NCBI RefSeq assembly: GCF_021134715.1
Contig: NC_060028.1
Span: 6,718,501 to 6,782,500, forward strand
DNA: 64,000 nucleotides
Direction of reading: 5' to 3'
Origin: Daphnia pulex
Lineage: Eukaryota; Arthropoda; Branchiopoda; Diplostraca; Daphniidae
Shown here: positions 12,999 to 25,532 of the stretch, one piece after another
How positions within the stretch are numbered: the stretch's first letter is position 1
Layout: every line of letters starts with the position of its first letter
Program-made: the position numbers and the translations under genes
Notes under the pieces: model-generated
What the model saw: only the letters and a program-made list of their open reading frames with translations
The model's database searches: none
What the model was told of the DNA's origin: nothing

Positions 12999-15900
12999 AT
13001 GGCGATACGATGGGTGTGTGTATATCTCCTCTGTCTTGCAACTTGTCAATTGTGCATTAGTTCATCTCAGTTTTCTCCAAATTCAGGTGAGTGAATTTTC
13101 TCTAATCATTTCGCGAATTTCGACCCCACACTTGACACCCTTGTCACTTTATCTGCGACGAAACCAAATTGATTCGTGAGTCGTCTGACGTTTGAGTGAA
13201 CCGTGAACTAGAGGGCGATGGCCTTCGTAGTGTTTTTCTTATTGGGGATTTTTCCAATTCAGGAAATGCTGTTGTTCTTCAGCTTCGTCGTCCTCTGCAC
13301 AGCTTTTTGTTTTGCATTGAAAAAGAAAGAAAAAAAGAGTGTGTTTCCCTTGCATTTCGAGCGTCAGATAACGGTTGGTCGCATTCGTTAATGCTCTCGT
13401 ACGTCCCTCAGTAGTCACGAGTGTGAGTCATAAACATACACATACACACCTTGAGGGGGTTTTGCAATTGCCGGTCATTCAGACACGAACGTTAGCCGGA
13501 GGACGCAACGGCTTTGTTATTGAATTTCAGGACGCACGACGCTGGCCTTGCCATTCTCGTCCAGCCGCCGACGCTCTACGAGACTTTGAGCTATTGATTT
13601 CCAAAGGCCCAGACTTGTTTGCATGAAAATCGAAGGTACGAGTCGCAGTAACTGTAATTGTGTGCAGTTCCACTCGAGAGTAAAGATCGCAGTAACTTCC
13701 AGGAATGAATCAAGAATCGTCATGTTATCCTCCTACGGACTGGAAGAGCCTCTCTCGCTTCGAGGCAATTGCTTTGGGACTTAAGACCTCCCGCTGCCGA
13801 CTGTATGCGTCTTATGTTTCAGGCCCTGTTCACTGGTAGATGCAACGTCAGCTTTTGTTAGTCATATTCATCCCGGTTAAAATATGCCTTGATACTCTGA
13901 GAAAAGGCAAGTATACGTATAGTATATACCCTGGGATCTCTTGCGAGTGGGGTGCGATGAGTTTCTGCGTGGGAGTCGTCACAAAAGATATTAGAGAAGC
14001 AACGACACGGAAAGCCCAAATGACTTTGGGAGGATAAAGGCGGAGTGGGTCCGTGACGGAAGTTTTTAGGCCGATTTTGGGCTCGACGCCAACTTCCAGT
14101 TCTTTGCCCTCATTGGAACAAAGTGGACATTGATACAGTGCGCATAGGAATTGGAACAGATTCCACTTTTTAATGAAACGTCCCCAAAACACGTTTTGTT
14201 TTGTTGTTTCGTTCCTTTCCGACCGTTTCGAATGCTCCAAATCATTCAGCTCGTTTTACCTTGCCTTTTTTGGGTTACTCCGTATTTATTTATCCCGTCA
14301 GCTGCCTCCGGGAACGATGTTATCTCATCTCTTTTTGGTCACAACCGACAGGCACACACACACACTCTTCCGCATTATGAAACTTAACGGGGGGAGATGA
14401 ACGAAAAGGTGCGGAGAACGCGCGCGCGTGTGTGTGTGTGTGTGGAGGGGGGTTTTATGGTTTTTTAAACTCGTTGCGTGCGCCCGTCAAGGGTTGAAAA
14501 TCGTTATGCCAGAACACAAGTTTATTTTAGCGAACCCCCTACCCTCGCATTCTCATCCGTCTTTCGGAACAGATGCTCATGTAGTATACACCTACACGGT
14601 TATCGGAGAGAGAGAGAGGGTGGTTAGGTAAATACAAGGTTTCTTTTGTTTCTCATTTTAGCTTTTAGTCAGTCGCCCAGTAACGAAAACATTGAAGAAT
14701 TTTCAAAGGCTTTCATTTTTGTTTCCCTACTGCCGAGCAATTGTAGACATTGTCTTCTATTTCCGTCCTGGAGGCGATACGAATCATGTCCGCAAGCGTT
14801 GGAACGTTAAAGCGGAAAAGAAGGACGTTGGTGGTGGTGGTGGTGGTGGTGGACAACCTTCACCAGCAGAGACACGCTGGCTGGTCCGGCGGAGTAACTT
14901 AAAATCCATTATAGATCAGGCGTAATGGACATGGTTGAGAAAGGCCCTATTTTTTTTGTTTTGTTCCAGAGTAGCGCTTAAGGGATAAATCACGAGACTT
15001 TTTTTGTTTGCGTAATACAAGACGAGTGGCGAGGGAGAAGCGGATTGTTTCCGTTAAATAAATTATGCTGGTGGCGGGTCGGAATTCTCTTTCTCTTTTT
15101 GTTTCCCATCGAAAGAAAACCAACAGCTGGAGGTTTTGCCTTTAAAATAAAGGCGGAGCAGTAAGCCACCATCTATTGTGGTTTCCGGTGGACTTGTCGC
15201 TCGTTTAACAGACGTGTGTGTATGTGCACATGGCTGTGTGTGTGTGTGTGTGTGTCGTTTAATGTAGTGCCCCACTTAGGCTCTCGTTTTTCAAATTCCC
15301 AATCGGTCCTATTTGGAGACGTCCTCTCTCCCCTATTGGTGCCTATGAGGTGTTATAAACTAATTACTCTTTTGGGATTTCAACAGGGCGGACCGAGTCC
15401 CAGTTTGCACGCCAGTACACATTCAGGCCGTTTGTCTATCATGTCCGGGAAAAGCGACAACTTCAAAACACCCACCGTCAGGTAAACGCCCCTTCTATTT
15501 TAATTTCCGCCCAATTCTATTTTTCTCAATTCTAAAATTGTTGAATTTTCTCCTCCCACAGGACGGCCACGTCAATGATTTGTCAATCACCTATTCTCTA
15601 GATAATGACTCGTATATTCTGGACCTTCGATTAAATAGGTCAGTTGACTCGGAACAGACCACCCTACATTTGAAACTCGTTTGAAATGCAATTTTGTTTA
15701 TTTGCTCGTGTGTCTTTCATCGTCTCCAGAGATTTGCTCCCCGATGGTTACTTTGAAAAGTACCACGAGAATGGTGAGCAAGTTACTAAGGCATCCAATG
15801 GCACGGCTAAGGAAGCCCAGCTGTGCCAGTACCAAGGGCGAATTCGACACGTTCCTCAGTCGTGGGTAGCTCTGTCGACATGTGCTGGATTAAGGTAAAT

Positions 15901-18900
15901 ATCCAAACTAGAAAGAGACCCACTTTTATGCTCCCCTCTCTCTCGTCTGTTGGCGCAAGCTTCAACACAAACAGCCCCTATTTATTTACAGTTCCTTTTC
16001 AACTCTATACACGATTGAGTGATTTAAGCTTTCGAGTTTACTGAGCCGGAAATCGTGTTAGACGATAACTTTGTTGGACTTAAAATCGTGATTGATTCCA
16101 AACTAATTGTCGCTTTTCACTATCCAAACAGAGGTGTGATATTTGATGGCAAAGAACTCAATTATGTAGAACCACAGAGTGGTTCGTCGCTGGACGATGA
16201 ACATATTTTAATGAAGCATTCTGATTTGACCGCCAACTTCTCTTGCGGTAAGTTTTCGAATTTTATTTAGTTATTTGCAGCTCAATATTCATTGATCTAT
16301 TTGTTTGGTTGTAGGAACACATTCCGCTTTGCCCCATTCTAGTCACAGCCATTCGAGGGTAAGAATGTGATTCTCAAAGACAAGTCGCTGGGACGTCAAT
16401 TAACGTAATGTGTTGACATTTGCAGGTTAGGCGCCAAACGAATTTGCCGTCCGACACCCCAGCAGTCAGTGGTCCGTTCAAAGCAAATAGCCGATCTCGT
16501 TACGTCGAGCTAGTGCTGGTTGTCGATAATAAAAGTTACGAAAGTCAGGACAAGGACCTCAATCGAGTCTTCAGGCGATGCAAAGATATTGCCAACATCG
16601 TCAACGCGGTAAAACAACCTTTTATTCGTCAGCTCAATCAGACGGAATTGCTTTTAACGGGTTTGACTGACACTTGCAGCTGTACGCGCCTCTCAACATC
16701 TTTGTGGCCTTGGTCGGCATCGTCGTCTGGTCAGAAAAAGACGAAATTCAAATTTCCGTTAAGGGTGATGAAACGCTGACAAATTTTCTCCATTACCGAC
16801 GCGTCCGGTTGTCCAAGGAGCATCCCAACGATAACGCCCAGCTACTGACGTAATTTATATTTTTTTAAATTTGCTGATTCAAATTTAATCATTGCCAATT
16901 TGTTTTTTTTCTTGCAGTGGCATTCAGTTTCAAGGAGGAGTGGTCGGTAAGGCCTTGAAGGGTCCCATGTGCACTTACGAATTTTCTGGTGGAGTGGCGA
17001 TGGATCACAGCCCGACGGTCGGTTTGGTTGCCACAACAGTGGCTCACGAGATGGGTCATAACTTTGGTATGGAGCACGATAATGACTCCCTCTGTCATTG
17101 CCCAGATGACAAATGCATCATGGCTGCGTCTTCTAGGTTAGTCATATTAATCCTTTTTATTTTCAATGATTTAAAATATAACTGAAAATGTATTTCAACC
17201 TAATTCAGTGCAATAAGTCCCACCCACTGGAGTTCGTGCAGTTTAGAAAATTTGGCATTGGCGTTTGAGCACGGGATGGATTACTGCTTGCGCAACAAGC
17301 CAGCGAGGTCTGTGATGAAATATTCATAAAAAGAAAGCGACCAAAAAAACGGAAAAATATTAAAATTTGTAATTTTTTTTTATAGTTTGTTCAAAAGTCC
17401 AGAATGTGGCAATATGTTTGTTGAAGAGGGTGAAGAGTGCGATTGTGGATTACCCGGACGTTGCGACAACCCTTGCTGCAATCCACTGACATGCAAATTG
17501 CACGTCAACGCCACTTGCGCAACTGGTGACTGTTGCGATACTGCGGTTGTTCGTTTTTGCATCTAAATCTGTTTGGCGATAAATATTAAAAGTTTGTTTG
17601 TTTATTTAGACTTGTCGCGTGAAAAATGCAGGCACTGCGTGTCGTTCATCTCTCCAGGAATGTGACCTCCCAGAATACTGTACTGGTAAAAGTGAATATT
17701 GCCCAGCTGATCTCCACAAGTTGGACGGCACTTTATGCGGCCAAGAAAAAGTATCTGTCTTTTATCATCAGCTTTTCCCCCCCATTTTGTTAATGATTTG
17801 AATTTGTTTTGATAACCCTAAGGCCTACTGTTACGAGGGATCTTGCCGTACTCATTCCGATCAATGTCGACTGCTGTGGGGACCTTCCGGCAAGGGATCC
17901 GACGCAAAATGTTACGATCAAAACACACATGGCAACAAAACGGGAAACTGTGGGTACCTCAAGATTAACGACACCTTCACCAAATGCCTCGACGAGTACG
18001 TTTCCTTTCTTTCAATGATCCAATTCTTTACATTTTATTTACATTTTTTGATTGAACTTTTCAAGGAATACTCATTGTGGATTATTGCACTGCTCGCACT
18101 TGAACGAGAGGCTGGAATTTGGAATGGAATCGGTTGCTGTTTTATCTCATTCGTTTTTCAACGTCGATGGAAAAATTATTCCATGTCGCACGGCCAATGT
18201 TGATCTGGGTCTGCAAGATGTTGATCCCGGTCTGGTTCCCAACGGCGCCAGGTGTGGCCACAATAAGGTACGTTATCTGGTGTGCGTGTTTGAAGGACGT
18301 TTGGATTCAACGTTATCCCTCTCCGGCAGATGTGTGTTGACCAGCGCTGTGTTGCTGTGTCATCGGTTATAAAAGCCGGCTGTCCACACAAATGCGGTAT
18401 GAATGGCGAGTGCAACAACCTGGGCAAATGCCACTGCAAAGCCGGTTTTGATCCACCCTTTTGCCAACATTTCGGTGTCGGTGGCAGCGAAGATGGTGGA
18501 CCTGCTTCTGATCCCAACGGTAAGAGAATTTTAATCTGTCTTAATTAAAGTCTTGACGTATTTTACAATGATGAATTGTTTGTTTTTTCGTTTTTTAAAA
18601 TCTGCAGTTCGAAATGGTTTTGTGGTGGCCATGTTCATCATCTTCCTTGGAATATTTCCCTTTTTGGCATTGGCATTCTGCTGCTGGTATTGCTGTCGTG
18701 ATCGTCACCAGAGAATGCAGTTATGGGCCAAAATCATGGGGGGACCCAAATTGTCATTGCCGTACGTATTCATTTCTTCCGTCATGGGAAAAATCCGAAA
18801 ACTCGTTCATCGTTGGCTAAAGACAGCCGCGCAACCGTCGCTCTACTGTCCACCGCCTGCAGCCGGCTGCGAACCGATAGATAGTGTTTCGATAGAAAAG

Positions 18901-19371
18901 CAAAGACCAGATATTCACTACCCCAGGCGAGCTGAGGAGCGATTACAAAATGCTGATGATCCATCACAAGGCGCCAAAGAAAAGAAAGTTAAGAAAGAAA
19001 AAGGTCGAGACATTCGCGTCGAAGTGATAACAGTCCAATCCAATCCCAAAGTGAAAGTGAAATCGTTTGGCGTGGCTTCCGAGCGACTCATCACTGAGCA
19101 CATTGACATTTCACCGGTTAGTACGCCGGAAGTGCGAAGTGCGTCGGCTTCTCCGAAATTTCCTCGCCGAGTCAACGACCCCGGCTCACCAAAGCCGAAA
19201 AGGGACTTTCGTAATTGGGTTAAAGATCAAGTCCATTTAAAAATCCCTTCATTCAAGCGCAGTGCTAGTGAAGGAGGATCCCATTCAGGAGCTAGCGTTA
19301 GTTCTCCGGCAGTTGATCCAACAGTTGCCACAGCTTCGTCCGAAATGAGTTTGTCTCTACCCCAAGAATAA
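12999..19371 (+). CDS. ADAM metalloprotease, short-tail isoform
   Basis: Same fifteen exons as the long form, but the donor inside the transmembrane exon (after 18761) is not used. The exon runs from 18608 through to TAA at 19369-19371, giving 2886 nt, 961 residues. The alternative cytoplasmic tail (about 230 residues) is basic and lysine-rich ([12 protein letters not shown]), then serine-rich with SPKFPRR and SPKPKRDFR segments. It has no similarity to the long tail that I can see. The unspliced reading is fully open, which is unlikely by chance over 203 codons, so both ends look genuine. The choice between reading through and splicing to 19864 would switch the intracellular partners while keeping the ectodomain identical. 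Confidence 0.78.
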
Positions 19372-22300
19372 ATTCACAAGATCCTTTTTTTTTGTTCCTG
19401 CCCAGATAGAATCTCATTCCCCATCCTCCCCTCCGTCTGTCGTTGCTCAGACATCATTTCCAATTTCTCTTGAACTGAAGCAAAAGCCGCTAGCAAAGCT
19501 GCCGCAGTCTTTATAGAAATCGATCAAGAATTGATTTCTCGAAGCTATTTGCCAAGTTACTTGCCAATCGACCAATTTAGCCATTTTTAGTATATTTAAG
19601 CGCCTTACAATCTTATTCTATTATTATTATAATCGTTGCAAATCAGAGCTTCATTTGATTCATTTTTACTTGGTAATTTACGAGGGTTTAATTATTAAAT
19701 TATCTTTGATAACTGATAAGTTTTGAATTAAGAACTGCTTTAAAATAGATTCATTTTATACGCCTTTATATCCGTCAGCGATGTAAGTGTTGTAGAGCTT
19801 TGTAAATTGCTTTCGTGACGTGCTTACGCTTTTTGTCTTTTTCTTGCCTTTTCCGCCTTACAGAACACGCTGCAGTCCAGATTTCACCCAGCCGCCAAGT
19901 AGCTCCAACAGCTCAACGACTTCTTCACCATCGCGGCGGATTCCATTCCGTGGACGATTATTTTGTCCCATTAGTTGGTGGAATAACAAGAACTCGAGCA
20001 GTCGAGTACCTTCGGATGAGCCAGCAGCTCGGAGTAACGGTGTCAAAGTTGAAATTTCTCGGCCAATGCCTATCCGCCCAAACAAACTGGGAGGCATTGG
20101 CAACGGTTCAAATCCCCCCGCCGTTACTGTCTCAGCTTCTCGGCCGCCGTCCACCTCTTTAGCCCACAACCTCGTCGGCCAATACCATGGAGTGACCCTT
20201 TCTCCACTTACTGAAAACGTGGATTCGAGTTTCGATAGTTTTGACAGCGCGGATTCAGCCGACACCCATGTCCATCCAGCGCCGATAGTTTCCAAGGAAG
20301 AAACGAACAAAACTGCTGGTGTCGTTGCTGCTCGTGCCAACTTCTTTTCCAACGGAGCGGCCATTAACAATAAAATCACCACTGCCGCTGCTACGCTTCC
20401 TGTTCGACCGGCCCCGGCGGCTCCCGTTTCGTCAACGCCACTTCACAAGGCGCCCACAAGTCCTCCAACTCAAAAGCCAGCACCCACCGTTCCTACTTTG
20501 GGTCACACGGAAATCATAATCGCTAAAACGATCGTTCCAGTCTCGTCGAGTGAATCTATAACCAAAGCCACTGGGAAACCAGAACTACCGCCTAAAGGCC
20601 GCCCCCTGTCAACTCCAAACACTTACAATGTCAAAGCGATTTTCAATCGGGCGGAACCTGCCCCACTTCAGCCGATTCCGCCCTCTGCACCTACCCAGCC
20701 GAATAGCACATCGACGTTGCAACAAAAGGTGGCGTCTCTGTTCAAAGCGAGTCCCACTCAAACAGCGGCCAGCACCCCGGATGCAGGGACCGTTCCAGAT
20801 ACTATCAGCATCTCTGAAAGTGAGACTAGCAGTAGCACTTTGCCACGTAATCAAAGCATCAAGGCTACCAAGATAAATCGTGAAAGTTTACGTGGTTTGG
20901 AGATCTCCAACCCGATTTTGCAGAACACCATTGAACTGCCATCGAAAGTCGTTCCAGTCAGACCAGCTCCTGCGCCGCCGGGGTCTTCAGTTCCGTCACT
21001 CCCGTTACCCGTTCCTACCGTGACATCGCCAACATCGCCCACATCTAAACTAGGAACCAGCAGCACTCTGCCAAGATTGCCAAAGGCCAACAAAGTCCAC
21101 TTTGCCGAAGATGATGAAAAGGGAGACAAAGTGGATGGCGTTAAATTGGCTCCCATCGTCGAACGGTCGGAAAGTATGCGCCTTCGAGGCGTTACCAGCC
21201 GCCCCAACATACCGCAGTTCGGTTCAATGAGAGCCAAGAGACCGCTGAGTATGCCTTTCACTAGGCCAACTTCTCCTCCACCGAATCCGCCCAGTCTAAC
21301 ATTAGTTCCCAGTCCGATTATCGAGAACGACTATCCCTATGACGACTGCTCTAGGGTCAACCAGTCGGAAGAAGACGCCATTTATGCCAGTATCGAAGAT
21401 TTACCCAGAGACAAAGTATCGACGGATCGAGACGAAGCAGGTAGCACAACGACCAGTAATTCTGATGGCTTGCTATCGGAAATTGTTTGCGAGCTAAAAA
21501 AGAAAAATACCGATGTATACTCAGTCACCATGAAAAATAAAGCATCGACACTCCCTGAGCCGCCGAAGCCGATTGCTGCCCCTACCGCAGTCAAAACGAC
21601 GGGAGTTGCGCCAGCTAAAAGTGCTGGACTTTTAAAATCCATCACGTCTAATAACAGCCCAACTGTACCAGTCAAGTCGACACCGTCTACCGCCACGGTC
21701 AGCTCTGCGCCAACGACTTCAACCCAAGGTTATAAACCATACTCGTCATCAATGGCTTCGCGTGGTCGCTACCTTGGCACTGGCGCTGCTACTGCTGTGA
21801 CTACCAACACTACTGAATCGAACAATCCTGTCACTAGTGCCTCTTTGCCCAGTATCGGTGTTTCGGCTACTAAACCATTGAGTTCCACACCGTCCGTTCC
21901 GGTTGCAACCAGTAGTGCGACCCAACCAAAAGACAATCCGATTTCCGTAACCAAACCAACAGCTCCCTTAACGACGCTTGCTGAACCAGTTGGTCGTGTT
22001 GGTAGTACCCCTGCGCCCCTTCCACTGCAGCCACCAATCGGTAAATTACCATTGACTTCGAAACTTGCCAATAATGTCACGGAGCCTTCGACTACTGGAA
22101 GCACGGCGACTGGGAAACCTTCTGTTGTGAATGGCAGCAAACGACTTATGTCGCCAGATAAGGAAACCATTTCCGCCAAACCTGGTGCTCACCAACCTGT
22201 CACAGCTGCGGCAAAGTCAAAATCACCCAATTCGAAGATAACTACTGCGTCGCCTCTAGCCATCAAGACCCCTGGGGCACCTGTCAAAAGTGGTGCCGGT

Positions 22301-22609
22301 GGCCCTAAGATAGCGAAACCTTCTACTACTACTACTGGATCGACTTTGCGTTCAGCCGCGAACTCTAATGTCACGAACACCGTGAGCTCGAGTAAACCAA
22401 CGACGTCAATTGGTTCCAGTAACAGCACTTCTAGTCCTGGCGGCACAACCACAGCTTCCTGTGGAAAAAATAACTCATCGTCGCATGTCCTGTCCATGCA
22501 GCAAAAATTCGATACATCCAACGCTTTGAAAGGGCCTATCGTCAGCGCTAGTAGTAATAAAAGCGCATCTGCAATTTCGGCAAAAAGCAAATCCAATCCT
22601 AAACGATGA
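12999..22609 (+). CDS. ADAM metalloprotease, meltrin (ADAM12/19)-like, long-tail isoform
   Basis: Fifteen shared exons (12999-13086, 15387-15481, 15562-15638, 15730-15894, 16132-16247, 16315-16358, 16426-16608, 16680-16849, 16918-17136, 17209-17307, 17386-17545, 17610-17750, 17823-17995, 18066-18267, 18330-18519), then 18608-18761 spliced to 19864-22609. Total 5022 nt, 1673 residues, all phases consistent. Order: signal peptide; prodomain with [14 protein letters not shown] and a cysteine-switch-like SCGT near residue 179; catalytic domain from [11 protein letters not shown] with zinc site [12 protein letters not shown] (about 356-367) and Met-turn CIMAAS; disintegrin (about 419-519); cysteine-rich; EGF-like ([19 protein letters not shown]); transmembrane segment near 711-733. 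The exon-18608 donor is CC|GTACGT. The 915-codon last exon is low-complexity, rich in S/T/P/A/K, with SH3-ligand-like PPPNPP. An active cell-surface sheddase is predicted. The donor after 17545 (GCG|GTTGTT) is weak. Confidence 0.88.
13087..15386 (+). other. 2.3-kb first intron of the ADAM gene with microsatellites
   Basis: This intron separates the signal-peptide exon (GTGAGT donor) from the prodomain. It contains a GC/GT alternating tract near 14419-14444, a GGT trinucleotide run near 14828-14852 and a TG run near 15234-15255. All other introns of the gene up to 18608 are below 240 bp, so this is the likely site of intronic regulation. No embedded gene was recognised. Confidence 0.6.
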
Positions 22610-22949
22610 ACAAATAGGTCCAACGATGTATGTCATAATTCGTTTACAAAATCAATTCTTAATCTTTTTCGCATTTGTACCCATTTTGACAGCCATGCCA
22701 CACCTTTTATTCCACCAAAATTCTCTTTTAAGGTTTGTTCCTTTTGAAAGTGAAAAAAGATAAAAGAATTCAAAAAAAGGCAATGATGTTGAATCTGATC
22801 AGTATTTTAAAGAAAGAATATTGTACATAAATGTAAATTGAATTCTTTTTGTTTTTCATCCATTATCCATTATGTTCACATTACACAGAATGAAATACAT
22901 TTCGGTTACATCTTTTGGTTCTTTTCAACACTAATTCCTTGATCCCAAC
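22610..22949. other. Convergent 3' region between ADAM and C20orf27 homologue
   Basis: About 340 bp between the TGA of the long ADAM exon and the stop codon of the minus-strand gene. It must hold both 3' UTRs and both polyadenylation sites. No perfect AATAAA was seen on the plus strand; the region is A/T-rich with no ORF. Confidence 0.5.
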
Positions 22950-23847
22950 TCAATCAAATCCTTGCCAATCGGAGGCTTCCGATTCTTCATCAAGCTCTAC
23001 TCCGACCAAGTGGATTCCGTCTTTAAGCATCGGCGTTCCTTGGCCCTTACCTAGATTTGAGTAAATTAAACGAAGTGACAATGGAATGGATTGAATAACA
23101 ATTTTTTCTAGAACTTCTTAATGCATCACGTCAATCACGTCATCACAATAGAATTGCATATGCTAGAAAGTATGTTTAGTTAAGTGCTATAAATAAACTG
23201 TTTGAATATGCTTACCTAAAACTCTGGCCAGGAGAACAATTTCAATATGAACAGTAGGATCAGCAGAACTGTACAATTTGATTGCCTCATTCATTAACTT
23301 GGGTTTCGCTGCTTTCAATATTAAGTGTAAATTAACTTTGTTGTTTGAATTTTCACAGGATTTGATGCTGGTGTAGGCACCTGCAGAGCAATCCTGACAA
23401 ATTTTAAAAAGACAAATGAAATCAAATTCTGAAACAGATAGGAAAATATGGTTATACATGCTTCAATGTGATTTTCTTCAAAAAACAGATTTGTTTAAGG
23501 TGGGGGAAAAATTGAAAAGCAAATACTAAGAAAGAAAACAGGATTAATAGTTACATTTGAGATCCATGCTGTGTTGTCTGGTGACTGAGGACTTTCAAGT
23601 ATTGGGCCTACATCAATGACGATTTCATATGTGTTATTTAATTTCAAAAATCCAAGATGAACTTGAAATTTCCACTGTGATATTTTCTGGATATTAATAG
23701 AGTTTTGTTTGTTATAGTTGTCATGTTCTTCATTAAATTTCACATGATGTTCTGAATGAAAAAAATTGATATGAATGAAAAACATTAGTTATTAAGGGTT
23801 TATTGTCCTTTCAGAATCGCAGAGTCGGTACCTCCCGCTTCTGCCAT
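22950..23847 (-). CDS. C20orf27: C20orf27 (UPF0687, adipose-secreted signaling protein) homologue
   Basis: Four exons on the minus strand: 23847-23832 (ATG plus five codons), 23751-23555, 23393-23216 and 23050-22950 (TGA). They total 492 nt, 163 residues, with consistent phases; the human protein has 174. Recognised by the order of conserved blocks: HHVKFNEEHDN near the N-terminus, FQVHLGFLKLNNTYEI in the middle, and the diagnostic C-terminus GTPMLKDGIHLVGVELD followed by SDWQGFD. The molecular role in invertebrates is unknown; the mammalian protein has been described as a secreted adipose signal, yet no signal peptide is seen here. It is arranged head to head with AAGAB, so the two may share a promoter. 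Confidence 0.9.
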
Positions 23848-24262
23848 TTTTGGTTTAAATGTTTATTTGATGTCCTGGCTACAACACTTTTCCAATTTCA
23901 AGACCAAACGGCATACTTCTCAATTTGATGTTGATGAAATGAAAATGAACCAAGAATAATCCACGTCCACTCAATCCAGTTAGCAGTTACCCCCTTGTTT
24001 TTTTATTATTTTGTTACATGCATTATTGTTGTTGTCATGAAAGCTTTACTTTCCTTCCTATAGATGGCAAAGATTAATTTACTAGCTAAAAATTCGTCTG
24101 CTAGGAGCGATTGTCTCTATCTGTCAAATGTTGTATTCAGTATCACCAATCGTAGGCTGCTCGCTGCTGTCGAATATCTTATAGCTATTAACAAAACCAC
24201 TAACAATAAACAATTATTGTTCTAGTTAACGCACTTCTTTTTAAACGTACATCTATTTTGAT
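23848..24262. promoter_or_regulatory. Shared upstream region of two divergent genes
   Basis: Only 415 bp separate the start codons of the C20orf27 homologue (minus) and AAGAB (plus), so both promoters and both 5' UTRs must lie here. No TATA box is obvious on either side, which fits a housekeeping bidirectional promoter. This is inference from spacing; no defined motif was identified. Confidence 0.5.
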
Positions 24263-25532
24263 ATGAATAATCTACCGATCTGTCTCGTGATTGGAGTGGA
24301 TAGCAAAAATCCAGAAGATGTTATTAAAGGTACATATGGTGCTTTAGCGCTAGTTTATATCGTTTTACGTGCTTATGTTAGTAATTTTTTTCTAGCTAAT
24401 ACGCATTGCCAAAAGACTCATAAGAGTGCATGTGGTTTTTTACTTTAATAGGAATAATGGGTCATCTACCATCGGTTAAGGAGGACGAAAAAGGGTTTTC
24501 CTTCTATCAGTGGGATATCAGTAACAAATATTATGATGCATCAATTCATTTTTGCCAAATAACTACAAAAATAGTTGTTGATGAAGACTTCTCTGAAAAT
24601 GTAAATGCTTCCATAATCTTTTTCAACAGTCTAGAGGTAAGGAAAACATCTATGAACAATATAACAAATATTTACAAAATAATGAACTCACAGCACTTGC
24701 TTGTAGTCATGTAGTGATCATGAATGCATGATTTCTCATTTAACTTGTACATTGTAACAACTTGCTACCATGAATTTTTAGTTGATGCTTATTTTAATAA
24801 GGAAAATGGCTTGAAAAAAGCAGAAGAATGGATTCCATTCCTAAATGAATTTGATTTAGGAGTTAAAATACTTGTCTGTGATCAGTGCTCGGCCGATGAA
24901 AATTCTAAACACACCTCCAAAATTAGCGGTATAATGAAAATCACACATTAATATAAATTTCGCATATAATATAAAAATTTGCGTGATTAATTCTTTTTTC
25001 CAGCACAGCAATGGTGTATTCGCCATGGATTTGAATTAGTTGAGCTTGATCCTCTTGAAAAACCAGATCCAGATGACGATTTTCCAGAAACTTTGGGAAC
25101 TGACAGGATCATTCAAGCTCTTCATGCTCACTCATGGCCAAACTTAGAATTAAAAAGTAAATTAAATTTTTATTTAATTCAAGACGATAAATTTGATTAT
25201 TCAACAATTTTATTTGAGCAGGTGGTGAAAAGAGTCGAATGGATCATTTAAGTCGTTTGTTGTTAGGAGAAGACCCTGAACTAAAATTGGACCATTCGTC
25301 ATTCGAAGAGAAATCAGGAACGAACCTGATAGTTGACCGTCAAATTAGCGAAGGGATCGATTCTTTTGAGGAACTTTTCCAAGCCATGTCGCTGATGAAA
25401 AGTCAAGCCAGCACTCTTCAAGGGGCCGATCGGAAAGCTTATGCTGAAAAAATGACCATGGCATTTTGGCAAGCTATAGAAGGAAGCCCAGAGGAAATTG
25501 AAGGGCTTGATTCGTCTGAAGATGAAGGTTAA
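24263..25532 (+). CDS. AAGAB: Alpha- and gamma-adaptin-binding protein p34 (AAGAB)
   Basis: Five exons: 24263-24329, 24452-24636, 24802-24928, 25004-25156 and 25222-25532 (TAA). They total 843 nt, 280 residues, all phases matching. The pseudo-GTPase-like N-terminal half shows [31 protein letters not shown] and [14 protein letters not shown] followed by an acidic PDPDDDFPE, as in vertebrate AAGAB. The C-terminal helical domain has [30 protein letters not shown] and the final [12 protein letters not shown]. The family protein is a cytosolic chaperone for assembly of AP-1 and AP-2 clathrin adaptors. For exon 3 I chose the acceptor ending AATAAG just before 24802, because the upstream TTTTAG acceptor breaks the frame and lengthens the loop. 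Confidence 0.93.

Noticed and set aside
19858-22623. Several minus-strand frames of 100-174 codons under the long ADAM exon
   Set aside because: Antisense shadows of the 915-codon alternative last exon, whose phase with the ADAM gene is exact.
24788-24801. Acceptor TTTTTAG upstream of AAGAB exon 3
   Set aside because: Using it breaks the reading phase; the acceptor ending at 24801 keeps the frame and the expected loop length.
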